Part shown: positions 14,275 to 22,059 of the stretch, piece after piece
Position numbering within the stretch: position 1 is the first letter of the stretch
Layout: every line of letters starts with the position of its first letter
From: CAZYHS01 sp964647545
GTDB lineage: Bacteria; UBA10199; GCA-002796325; 1-14-0-20-49-13
Reading direction: 5' to 3'
Assembly (NCBI GenBank): GCA_964647545.1
Contig: CAZYHS010000007.1
Location: 9,652 to 73,651 of the forward strand
DNA length: 64,000 nucleotides
Program-made: the position numbers and the translations under genes
Notes under the pieces: model-generated
What the model was told of the DNA's origin: nothing
Seen by the model: the letters and a program-made list of their open reading frames with translations, nothing else
Databases searched by the model: none

Positions 14275-16299
14275 ATGTTTCGTATGAGCCTCACTAAAGA
14301 ACAAATAGACGCAATAGTTGCGGAAGAAGTTTCACGCTGGCAGATAATTTACGACTCGCTCGTCGAAGATGCTCACCAGACCAACGGAAACCTTCATCGC
14401 GACCGCAAGCTCGCACGCGAGCTCACAAGCGAACTTGTCACAAGCCAGAACATTGAAGACAAAGTTCAGCTGGCAAGCGACGAGGCAGTCGCACACGGTT
14501 TGAGCAAACTTCGTCAGAAGCTCACCAAAGGTTTTGAGGGGCTTTTAAAGCAGCCCTACTTTGCACGCGTCGTCACAAAGGAAGACGACAAAAACGTCGA
14601 GTTCTTTCTGGGGACATCTAGCTTTCCAAAACATCGCATTATCGACTGGCGCAAAGCCCCGATAAGCCAACTTTATTACAACTACCAGCAGGGCGAAGAG
14701 TTCGACGAGGTCATTCAGGGCCGCGAACGAAGCGGCGTCATCGAATTGCGCCGCGGCTATAAAGGCTCCTACGCCGAACTGCAATCGATCGAAATTCCCG
14801 AGGGGATAATCCAAAAGAACGGCAGCGAGTGGGTGTTCGAGCCGACGCAGGAGAGGCTTTCGCGTTCGGCCGGTCACGACGGACACCTCCCCCCTATCCT
14901 CTCGCTCATCACGCCGGAACAGTTCGAGCTCATTTCACACTCTCCGAAGAAGCCAGTTATTATTCAGGGTATCGCCGGAAGCGGAAAGACAACCGTCGCT
15001 CTCCACAGACTTGCGTGGCTGCTGCACAAAGACAACGATTCAAACATCGCAAGCCGCTGCATGGTGATCGTTTTCAATAAAGCGCTGCAAAAATATATCG
15101 AAACGACCCTCCCCGAGCTCGGCATCGAGGGTGTAGCGATAAAAACCTATCACCAGTGGCTCGGCTCGGTCGCAAAAGAGTTCGGTGGCGGCTTTCCTTA
15201 CAACGATTTTGCCAAATCGCACGAAACGGAGATGTTCAAATCGTCGCCGATCTGCCTTAACGAAATCTGCGAATACGTACAAAAAAATCCCGAGCGCCCG
15301 AAAGGAAGCTACGTCGAAGACCTTTTTGCCTTCTATAAATATCTGAGCATGCAAAGCATCTTCTGGCCGAAATGGAGCGTGATTTCCGACGAGCTTCACA
15401 AGCAGGCTGCGGAAAAAAATCGCGACCAGCAGGACGACTCGGTACTGTTAAACCTTGTCTTTGCGCGCGAAGGTCACTACCCGTGCAAATCGCCGAAGGT
15501 TCTTAATAATTGCGACCACATAGTCATCGACGAGGCGCAGGATTTCGGCGTTGTCGATATCCGCGCAATGCTTGGCGCCCTCAACGAAAACAAAACAGTC
15601 ACGATAGTCGGCGACATCGCGCAAAAGATCGTCACCAACCGCCACTTCGGCAGCTGGGAAGAGCTACTCACCGAGGCCGGTTTTGCCGACACAACTCCCA
15701 TCAAACTCAATGTTTCACACCGCTCCACCGAAGAGATCATGCAGGTCGCTTCTCACCTGCGCCGCGATATCGACCTTACGCAAGCGGCTCAACGGACCCT
15801 CAGGCACGGCCCCGCGCCTACGATAATAACGGCCGATACTTATGAAGAAGAACCCTACGTCATCGGAAGATGGATCGAAGAACGCGTCGAGGAAAATCCA
15901 AACGCTCTTTCGGCGGTAATCTGCCGCTCGCCCAAGCAGGCCGAGAACCTCGTCGCCACGCTAAAAAAGATAGGCTACCCGTTCGTCAGATGGGGACATC
16001 GCGACAATTTTGATTTTTCACCGGGCGTCACGGTCACCAACGTTCATCAGGTAAAGGGTTTGGAATTTAGAAACGTCCTTATCGTCAACCCGACCGAGTC
16101 GCAATACAACCCTGCACGCAATGAAGACCGAAGTCTCATGTACGTGGCGGTAACGCGCGCCGAAGTAAGGCTCGATTTTGTTACAAAGGATAAACCGACA
16201 TCGATGCTGCCGGAGCTCGACAGCCAGAGGATAAGACGCCGCAAGAGCGACAAGGAAAATTTACAGGAAGATATTACAAGAGAACTTGATCAGATCTGA
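14275..16299 (+). CDS. HelD-like superfamily 1 helicase / RNA polymerase remodelling ATPase
   Basis: 674 residues. Residues 1-90 are mainly helical with EEVSRWQIIYDSL. HRIIDWRKAPISQLYY is the conserved HelD insertion-type motif. Walker A is IQGIAGSGKTTVALHR, Walker B HIVIDEAQDF, and motifs NVHQVKGLEF and YVAVTRAEV complete the UvrD-like motor. HelD proteins recycle stalled RNA polymerase in Gram-positive bacteria and homologues occur elsewhere. DNA repair is an alternative role. A TATAAA box (14264-14269) lies five bases before the ATG and no ribosome binding site is seen, so the mRNA may be leaderless. The stop abuts that of the convergent gene. Confidence 0.8.
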   Translation: MFRMSLTKEQIDAIVAEEVSRWQIIYDSLVEDAHQTNGNLHRDRKLARELTSELVTSQNIEDKVQLASDEAVAHGLSKLRQKLTKGFEGLLKQPYFARVVTKEDDKNVEFFLGTSSFPKHRIIDWRKAPISQLYYNYQQGEEFDEVIQGRERSGVIELRRGYKGSYAELQSIEIPEGIIQKNGSEWVFEPTQERLSRSAGHDGHLPPILSLITPEQFELISHSPKKPVIIQGIAGSGKTTVALHRLAWLLHKDNDSNIASRCMVIVFNKALQKYIETTLPELGIEGVAIKTYHQWLGSVAKEFGGGFPYNDFAKSHETEMFKSSPICLNEICEYVQKNPERPKGSYVEDLFAFYKYLSMQSIFWPKWSVISDELHKQAAEKNRDQQDDSVLLNLVFAREGHYPCKSPKVLNNCDHIVIDEAQDFGVVDIRAMLGALNENKTVTIVGDIAQKIVTNRHFGSWEELLTEAGFADTTPIKLNVSHRSTEEIMQVASHLRRDIDLTQAAQRTLRHGPAPTIITADTYEEEPYVIGRWIEERVEENPNALSAVICRSPKQAENLVATLKKIGYPFVRWGHRDNFDFSPGVTVTNVHQVKGLEFRNVLIVNPTESQYNPARNEDRSLMYVAVTRAEVRLDFVTKDKPTSMLPELDSQRIRRRKSDKENLQEDITRELDQI

Positions 16300-16710
16300 T
16301 CACTCGCAAATGACCTTATAATTGTCCACGAACAGACCGCCCATATTCACGGAAGAACATGTGACCCGCATGTAAGCCGGTATGGTCCGTTCGATAACGT
16401 TTAGTTCGCGGGCGCACTCGCCTGCCATATATCTATTAACGTTAGAATCCCAGCTGTCGAAAGCAGCCCCTACCTTGCAGCCGTCGATGAGGCCCTCCTC
16501 AATATAATAATCAACCTTTGGTGAGCTGAAATTGCATGAGCATCCCGAAGAGCTCCCTTCGTATGCATCTAAAATATGAAACGGCATCCCCGGATTAACT
16601 TGCTCAAGCGCCTGTTGACATTTACGCGCCTCAGACAGATCAGGGCCAAAATGCATGAAACCGTAGTCTTGATTGTATGTACACTCTTTCGGAATATTGA
16701 AATCGGGCAT
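16300..16710 (-). CDS. Cys-rich hypothetical protein
   Basis: 136 residues from ATG 16710, chosen because TGGAGG lies at the proper distance; an in-frame codon 42 bp upstream lacks a site. No family recognised. It holds about eight cysteines (SSSGCSCNFSS among them) and no signal peptide or membrane segment is evident. Its stop codon directly abuts the stop of the helicase gene, leaving no room for a terminator. The intergenic stretch 16711-16923 is AT-rich and should carry divergent promoters; I cannot place them with confidence. Confidence 0.6.
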   Translation of the reverse strand: MPDFNIPKECTYNQDYGFMHFGPDLSEARKCQQALEQVNPGMPFHILDAYEGSSSGCSCNFSSPKVDYYIEEGLIDGCKVGAAFDSWDSNVNRYMAGECARELNVIERTIPAYMRVTCSSVNMGGLFVDNYKVICE

Positions 16711-16923
16711 ATCAAACCTCCATAAACTTTTTGACACCGTAAAACGTATCACAACTTTTATCGGCGGTGGCCGTTAAATGTTGCTAATATTATTCGACAA
16801 TATAGCCGTAAAAATACCATTATTTTACGATATCTTATAAGTATTAGCTAAAAAACACATTAAGTGTGCTAGGCGCGCTATCACATGTTGCCATCGACTG
16901 AGCTTTATTGTAGGGGGCCTAAC

Positions 16924-17502
16924 ATGCCCAGAAAAAGAGAACTGCAACTACTTAGCCCCGCACTCATAGTTATCGACATGCAGCGATATTTTCTAGACCC
17001 AAGATGCGACGCTTTCCTCAAAGGAGGCCCAAGCATCATAAAGGCAGTGCTGGATCTTATTTCTGCTTTCAGAAAGAGCAACCGGCCGGTTTTTTACACG
17101 CGGCACGCTTGCCGGAAGAAAGAGGACTGCGGCGTTATGAGCAGCTGGTGGCGCGACAAGCTCCCGCGCGACGGAGATTTTCAGTCGGAACTTATTTCGC
17201 AACTCAAGCCGTCGGCAGACGAAGTCGTTATCACAAAGAAAAAATACAGCGCCTTTGAAGGGACCCGACTTAAAAAACTTCTTCTCAAAGAAAAAATAAG
17301 AGAGGTCGTTATCTGCGGGGTCATGACCCATCTCTGCGTTGAGACGACCGCGCGACACGCCTTCCTGCTCGACTTTCAGCCGGTGGTAATTTCGGACGCT
17401 TGCGCAAGCGAAAACAAAAAATATCATAACGCTTCGCTGCTCAATTTAGGGCACGGGTTCGCGCACATAATAACGGCAAAAGAACTGATAAAAAAACTAT
17501 GA
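16924..17502 (+). CDS. Isochorismatase-family cysteine hydrolase
   Basis: 192 residues from ATG 16924, preceded by TAGGGGGC; a start at 16885 would add 13 residues outside the family fold. The triad is visible: Asp18 (VIDMQRYF), a Lys in VITKKKYSAF (about 106) and Cys138 (GVMTHLCVETTARHA). Relatives include nicotinamidase, N-carbamoylsarcosine amidase and phenazine-type isochorismatases. Its stop overlaps the start of the flavoprotein gene (ATGA), which links it to the flavoprotein and the radical SAM protein downstream. Substrate unknown. Confidence 0.85.
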   Translation: MPRKRELQLLSPALIVIDMQRYFLDPRCDAFLKGGPSIIKAVLDLISAFRKSNRPVFYTRHACRKKEDCGVMSSWWRDKLPRDGDFQSELISQLKPSADEVVITKKKYSAFEGTRLKKLLLKEKIREVVICGVMTHLCVETTARHAFLLDFQPVVISDACASENKKYHNASLLNLGHGFAHIITAKELIKKL

Positions 17503-18314
17503 ACTACGACTTAATCTCAATCGGCGGCGGGCCGGCCGGCGTTGCAGCGGCGATACAGGCAAAGAGGCTCGGCCTTAGCTGTGCTATAATCGAAAAGAAT
17601 GCAATCGGCGGACAAGTGAGAAGTGCGAGACTTATCGAAAATTATCTAGGCTTCCCAGACGGAGTTTCGGGTCGTACACTGTCCGAACTCTTTGTAAAGC
17701 AGCTATCGTACTGGGAGGTGCCGACAATTTTTTCGGAGGTCACCGACATCACCTATGCAAACAACGGATTTTTTGTTCGCACCAAAGATAAAGAATTACG
17801 CGCCGCTCAAGTGGTCGTAGCTCTCGGCCTCTCTCCCGCAAGGCTCGGTCTCCCCGACGAATATCTTTACGCCTCTCCCGACTGGGTTGAGCACGAAGGC
17901 AAACGTGTTTTACTGGTAGGCGGCGGCGACGCGGCTTTTGATCTGGCGTGCCAATATGCCATCAAAGCGGCGAGCGTAACTATACTTATGAGATCGTCGC
18001 GCCCGAAAGCTCTTAAGCGGCTCATCGACGCTGCCCTTGAAAAAGGAGTTAAAATTGTCGCGGAACAGCCGATTGAAACCATTCCTCACGACTTGCTTAT
18101 TAGCTGCATCGGAAAAGAACAGCGACACCCTCTTCTTGACAGACTCACCGAAAGGTTCGGCCGGTTCGAGCTAAAGACCGGCGAATGTCAGTCCCTCCCC
18201 GGCCTTTTTCTTGCCGGAGATCTGTGCCATCCCGATGAAAAATATGTCGCGATAGCCGCCGCCGAAGGTATTCATTGCGCCGAAATGGCATGGAGAAACA
18301 TAAATGGAAATTAA
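17499..18314 (+). CDS. Thioredoxin-reductase-like FAD/NAD(P)H oxidoreductase lacking the CxxC pair
   Basis: 271 residues. FAD motif GGGPAGVAAAIQAKRLG at the N-terminus is followed by IGGQVRSARLIENYLGFP, as in thioredoxin reductase. NAD(P) motif VGGGDAAFDLACQ is near residue 146 and the C-terminal FAD motif is LFLAGDLCHP. The redox-active CxxC of true thioredoxin reductases, expected between the NAD(P) motif and the C-terminal FAD motif, is absent, so it should reduce another partner, as ferredoxin reductase-like members of the family do. Overlaps both neighbours, so a role as electron donor for the radical SAM protein is an attractive inference. Confidence 0.82.
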   Translation: MNYDLISIGGGPAGVAAAIQAKRLGLSCAIIEKNAIGGQVRSARLIENYLGFPDGVSGRTLSELFVKQLSYWEVPTIFSEVTDITYANNGFFVRTKDKELRAAQVVVALGLSPARLGLPDEYLYASPDWVEHEGKRVLLVGGGDAAFDLACQYAIKAASVTILMRSSRPKALKRLIDAALEKGVKIVAEQPIETIPHDLLISCIGKEQRHPLLDRLTERFGRFELKTGECQSLPGLFLAGDLCHPDEKYVAIAAAEGIHCAEMAWRNINGN

Positions 18315-19230
18315 ATTGAGAACAGGCGACGCCTCCATCGCCGAGGTTTTTGTGATAAAATTCAGAGACGACGAACGTTTTCTGGCCGAATGCGTTCGCG
18401 CACTTAACCCCGACGTTCCGCCCGAGAAGAAACAGGTCTTGATTTTATCGACCCAGTTCGGCTGCCCCGTAGCATGCAGCATGTGCGATGCTGGCGGAAA
18501 CTACGCAGGCGACCTTACTGCCGATGAGATCTTTTCTCAAATCGATCTGCTCGTCGCGGAGAACGGATTCGACTCCGCAAAAAATTGTGAAAAATTCAAA
18601 GTGCAATTTGCAAGGATGGGAGAACCGGCCTTAAACATGGCCGTTCTTGAAGTCCTGCGAAAGCTCCCCGAACGCTATCCGTTCAAAGGGCTTATGCCTT
18701 GCCTTGCGACGACCGCCCCATCCTCCGCCGAAGCGTTTTTTGAAGAGCTTCTTGATATCAAACGATTGTCCTATTCGAACAAAACTTTTCAGCTGCAGCT
18801 CTCGGTCAACTCAACAAGCGAAGAGGAGCGCGACAGGCTGATGCCGGTCAAGAAGTGGAGCCTTGAAGAACTGGCCGGATACGGCACAAAATTTTATCGC
18901 GACGGCGACAGAAAGATCTCCCTTAATTTTGCTCTTATGGAAGGAGTTACGCTGGATGCCTCCCGCATAAAAAGTATCTTCGACCCGAGAGCTTTTTGCA
19001 TAAAAGCGACCCCGTTGAATCCAAACTACAGCGTCGCGGCAAGCGGGCATAAAGACGCGTTCGGTTCGTTTACGGGCAAAAATTTTGTCGAAGAACTTTC
19101 TGATTCCGGTTTCGAGGTCATTTTGAGCGTCGGAGATCTAAGGGAAAACAAAATAGGCTCTAACTGCGGACAGGCCGTTCGATTTCTAAAACTTGACACA
19201 GGGGCTCAAAACTACACCTCCTTGTCTTAA
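18304..19230 (+). CDS. RlmN/Cfr-like radical SAM protein without the N-terminal RNA-binding domain
   Basis: 308 residues. The cluster motif is GCPVACSMC (Cys54, Cys58, Cys61), followed by MGEPALNM, QLQLSVNS, RLMPVKKW and TPLNPNYS, which line up with RlmN in order. Near the end GSNCGQA has Cys288 at the place of the methyl-carrying Cys of RlmN. True RlmN is about 350-400 residues with an N-terminal accessory domain; here only about 45 residues precede the core. Catalysis by the RlmN mechanism is plausible, but the substrate may differ from 23S rRNA A2503 and tRNA. The 3' end overlaps the convergent deacetylase gene by 71 bp. Confidence 0.82.
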   Translation: MEIKLRTGDASIAEVFVIKFRDDERFLAECVRALNPDVPPEKKQVLILSTQFGCPVACSMCDAGGNYAGDLTADEIFSQIDLLVAENGFDSAKNCEKFKVQFARMGEPALNMAVLEVLRKLPERYPFKGLMPCLATTAPSSAEAFFEELLDIKRLSYSNKTFQLQLSVNSTSEEERDRLMPVKKWSLEELAGYGTKFYRDGDRKISLNFALMEGVTLDASRIKSIFDPRAFCIKATPLNPNYSVAASGHKDAFGSFTGKNFVEELSDSGFEVILSVGDLRENKIGSNCGQAVRFLKLDTGAQNYTSLS

Positions 19231-19879
19231 AAAACGAAATGGTCTCGCGCAACGCACGCAGCGAAAATTCGCCCGTGCGCCAGCGGCAATCGAAACGCAA
19301 TTTTTCGCCCGTAAAATCGACAAATTCCCACGGATGCATCATCAACACCACAGGCGCCCTCATACGTTTTAAAAATAATTCCCTTAGAATTTTAGGAGAT
19401 CGAATCACAAGCGATGTGGTCGATACAGGAACACGCAGAATGCCGCCGTCGTTTCTTATTTTAAGACCGGCGCGCTTATGACGCCCCTCGGTTGAATCGA
19501 TAAGATAGCCGTTCATTTTCAAAAGCAACAAAAACTTTTTGGGGAATTGCAGGTTCGGCCCCCTGAAAGATACCACGGGATAGAATTTTCGCAGCGTTTC
19601 GGTCGCTTTTAGCAGTTCGTTTTCGGCTTCTTTAAAGCTCATCCTGTCGAATCGGGCATGAGTATCTCCGTGACAGCCAATTTCGTGCCCTGCTCCGGCT
19701 ATATTTTTTACGGCCTCCGGAAACTTTCTTGCGACATCTCCGGTGACAAAAAAGGTCGCTTTCACTCCGGCGGCGTCAAGAAGTTCGAGCAACTTCGGAA
19801 GTCCCTCCTCTATGCCTCTGTAGGAATTGCGAAACGGCGGGCAGTCGTGCTCGACATCTATGGTCAGACAAGCTTGCAT
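19160..19879 (-). CDS. Polysaccharide deacetylase (NodB-type) family protein
   Basis: 239 residues. LTIDVEHD (Asp8) begins the NodB domain. VKATFFVTGDVARKFP and IGCHGDTHARFD (His70, His74) supply the metal site, and FRGPNLQFP the later motif. VVLMMHPWEF is the motif with the final His. It probably removes acetyl groups from a cell-surface sugar. It is the last gene of the minus-strand envelope cluster, after a 142-bp gap that contains a small plus-strand reading frame. Confidence 0.85.
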   Translation of the reverse strand: MQACLTIDVEHDCPPFRNSYRGIEEGLPKLLELLDAAGVKATFFVTGDVARKFPEAVKNIAGAGHEIGCHGDTHARFDRMSFKEAENELLKATETLRKFYPVVSFRGPNLQFPKKFLLLLKMNGYLIDSTEGRHKRAGLKIRNDGGILRVPVSTTSLVIRSPKILRELFLKRMRAPVVLMMHPWEFVDFTGEKLRFDCRWRTGEFSLRALRETISFFKTRRCSFEPLCQVLEIERPVRS

Positions 19880-19927
19880 TGTTTTGTTGTCCTGAAAAAA
19901 TTGTTATGTTAGGAGCTCGCGGAACCT

Positions 19928-20077
19928 ATGAAAAACGGCCACAAAATATTGAGAGTTCTGGCTTTGCTCCCTTACGTACTGACGCGGCTCTTTTATTATT
20001 TTTACGCCGTCTATCTCTTCTTTATCGACAACCGGCTTCATCGCGGACCTTTGCGCCGAAAAGTCTCCACGGATTAA
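19928..20077 (+). CDS. Possible 49-residue single-span membrane protein
   Basis: The plus strand encodes MKNGHKILRVLALLPYVLTR, then a hydrophobic stretch LFYYFYAVYLFFI and a basic tail ending at TAA 20077. TTAGGAG lies 11 bases upstream of the ATG. Codon choice looks normal for the region. It is divergent from the deacetylase gene and overlaps the end of the flippase-like gene by 56 bp. No homologue comes to mind; it could be a real small membrane protein or chance. Confidence 0.35.
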   Translation: MKNGHKILRVLALLPYVLTRLFYYFYAVYLFFIDNRLHRGPLRRKVSTD

Positions 20078-20969
20078 CGTGCTCTTCAAGCAGTATCAGG
20101 GCCCCCACAAGGGTCACCGGTATCACCTGCACAAGGTGATAGGCCGCACCGACCAACAGACCGACATTTTTATCGATCCCCAAAAAAGTATAAGATAGAA
20201 CGCACGCCAGTTCGAACGTTCCGACGTGGGCCGGCGCGCTCGGCACGACAACGGCAAGATTGACCGCGACAAGCACCAGCAACGTCCCCCAAAAAGGGAG
20301 CTCCACGCCAAACGCAAGCTGCGTCATGTAGATCATCGAAAGCTGCAATAGCCACGACACCATCGAAGCGAGAGAACCATAGATAAAAACCCTGCCGTCA
20401 TGCAAAGGTTCGATTCCGTCCTGAAGTCTGGCAAAAAGACTATGCGTGATGCTTGAGCGCGAATAGACAAGCGCGATTGTATAAGCCACGACGATCGCAA
20501 GAAGCGTAATGGTAAGACCGTAGATCATCCATCTGGGTACGCCTCCGAAGACAACCAGCAGCGCTGCAACGATGACAAAGGTCAGCCCCTCTAAAATCTT
20601 GTCGGCGATCAGCCCGCCTGTGGTTGTGGCCGCACTCAGCTCGGTCTTCTGGTGAAGCATCTGAATTCGTACAGCCTCTCCAAGCCTTGCGGGGAGGACG
20701 TTGTTGGCCATAAAACCGACCATGAGAATTTTTGTTATCTTATAAAGTCCGATATTGCTTAGCGGCTTCACAAGCATCTGCCAGCGAAAGGCCTTGGCGA
20801 TAACAACAAAAAAATTGAGCGCCAAAACCGGCAATATCCATCTAAGATCGACAGACTTAAGGGCGCTTTTCAGCTCCGAGCTGTTGGCCATTTTAAAGAC
20901 GCAAACAATCGCCACCAGTCCAACGACTATTCCCGAAAACTTAATCAGCCTGTTATAAAAGCTCTTCAT
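20022..20969 (-). CDS. Flippase-like membrane protein (UPF0104 / LPG-synthase transmembrane-domain family)
   Basis: 315 residues with about eight to nine membrane segments. Family marks are FRWQMLVKPL, FMANNVLPARLGEAVR and APAHVGTFELACVL. The last two are the conserved signatures of the AglD/MprF-type flippase domain. No catalytic MprF domain follows. Such proteins are proposed to flip lipid-linked molecules. Its start overlaps the glycosyltransferase end by 17 bp, so the two are coupled. Confidence 0.85.
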   Translation of the reverse strand: MKSFYNRLIKFSGIVVGLVAIVCVFKMANSSELKSALKSVDLRWILPVLALNFFVVIAKAFRWQMLVKPLSNIGLYKITKILMVGFMANNVLPARLGEAVRIQMLHQKTELSAATTTGGLIADKILEGLTFVIVAALLVVFGGVPRWMIYGLTITLLAIVVAYTIALVYSRSSITHSLFARLQDGIEPLHDGRVFIYGSLASMVSWLLQLSMIYMTQLAFGVELPFWGTLLVLVAVNLAVVVPSAPAHVGTFELACVLSYTFLGIDKNVGLLVGAAYHLVQVIPVTLVGALILLEEHVNPWRLFGAKVRDEAGCR

Positions 20970-22059
20970 AATAATTGACGACCTGTTGAGTTACCCTGCT
21001 CCATGAAAACTCCTCGGCTCGCACTCTGGCTTTAAGCCCTATGGTCTCGCGCAGCGTTCTTGAATCGAGCAACGTCATCAATGCATCGGCGAGATTATCG
21101 GATTCGGGAGCGCCGCAAAGCACCCCTTCGTCGGGCTCCTTAATTATCTGGCGATAGGCCGGCATTGTGAATGCGACCACCGGTTTTCCCGCCGCCATAC
21201 CTTCAAGAACCGTAATGCCGAACGAAGCGCGGGTCGTCGGAAAACAAAAGATATCGGCCGTTGCGTAATAGTTCGGGCGCGATCCGAGTATCTCGCCTAT
21301 AAAATGAACGTCTGACTTCATCTCGGGCGGCACCATCGATTCGAAATAGGATTTAAGGGGCCCGCCGCCGCCAATGATCAGCCTGCAATCGTTGCGTTTG
21401 CTACGAACTTTTACGAACGATTCAATCAGAATGTCGAGCCCATTGCGCGGCTCGAGCCGGCTCAATGAAAAAATATTCAGCTTGCCGTCGTTGAACTTAT
21501 GAACTTTCTCGCACGCCGGATGAAATTTCGCCGTGTCAATGCCATTGGGAATCACGCGATATTCGCCGTGAAAATAGCGCGCCATACTTTCGATACAAAG
21601 TTTAGAGACCGCAATGCGTCCGTCGAGGGCCTCAAAATATGAGCGCATGAACTTGTTAAGAACGCTTAGCTCCCCGCTAACGTCGAACTGAGTATGAAAA
21701 GTCCCGACGGTAACCGTATTGGAATGCCTCTGAAAAAGGAGCGGCAGCGTAGGCACCATCGGCGAATGGACATGAACGACATCGAACTTTTCCGTTTTTA
21801 AAAGGTCGTTTATCTTTTTTGCAAGATTAAGCCCGACAGTTACTCTGGCGATGGAGCCGTTAGAATAGACCGGCATGCTGCGGCCGATCTTTATGACTTC
21901 AACCGGCTGGTCGGCCATTGTCATATCTTTACCTGCGTTGGACGTGATGATGACGGGCTCGTGCCCCATTTTGTGGGCCTCAAGGGCAAAATGATGTACA
22001 TGCTCGGTAATTCCCCCGAGCGATGGATAATAATATTCTGTTACGATCGCAATTTTCAT
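20953..22059 (-). CDS. GT4-family glycosyltransferase
   Basis: 368 residues. The N-terminus MKIAIVTEYYYPSLGGITEH and the late motif FGITVLEGMAAGKPVVA (E-x7-type site) are diagnostic for GT-B family 4 enzymes such as PimB/PimC-like mannosyltransferases. VIPNGIDTAKFHP lies mid-protein. It transfers a sugar from a nucleotide sugar to an acceptor, here probably a lipid, given the neighbours. It overlaps the Wzi-like gene by 4 bp (ATGA). Confidence 0.88.
   Translation of the reverse strand: MKIAIVTEYYYPSLGGITEHVHHFALEAHKMGHEPVIITSNAGKDMTMADQPVEVIKIGRSMPVYSNGSIARVTVGLNLAKKINDLLKTEKFDVVHVHSPMVPTLPLLFQRHSNTVTVGTFHTQFDVSGELSVLNKFMRSYFEALDGRIAVSKLCIESMARYFHGEYRVIPNGIDTAKFHPACEKVHKFNDGKLNIFSLSRLEPRNGLDILIESFVKVRSKRNDCRLIIGGGGPLKSYFESMVPPEMKSDVHFIGEILGSRPNYYATADIFCFPTTRASFGITVLEGMAAGKPVVAFTMPAYRQIIKEPDEGVLCGAPESDNLADALMTLLDSRTLRETIGLKARVRAEEFSWSRVTQQVVNYYEELL

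Noticed and set aside
16711..16923. AT-rich divergent region examined for operators
   Set aside because: Several weak inverted motifs occur, none long or well placed enough to call.
19904..20089. 61-codon minus-strand frame between the flippase and deacetylase genes
   Set aside because: Out of frame with the flippase tail, no start signal. The plus-strand 49-codon frame in the same place is the better candidate.
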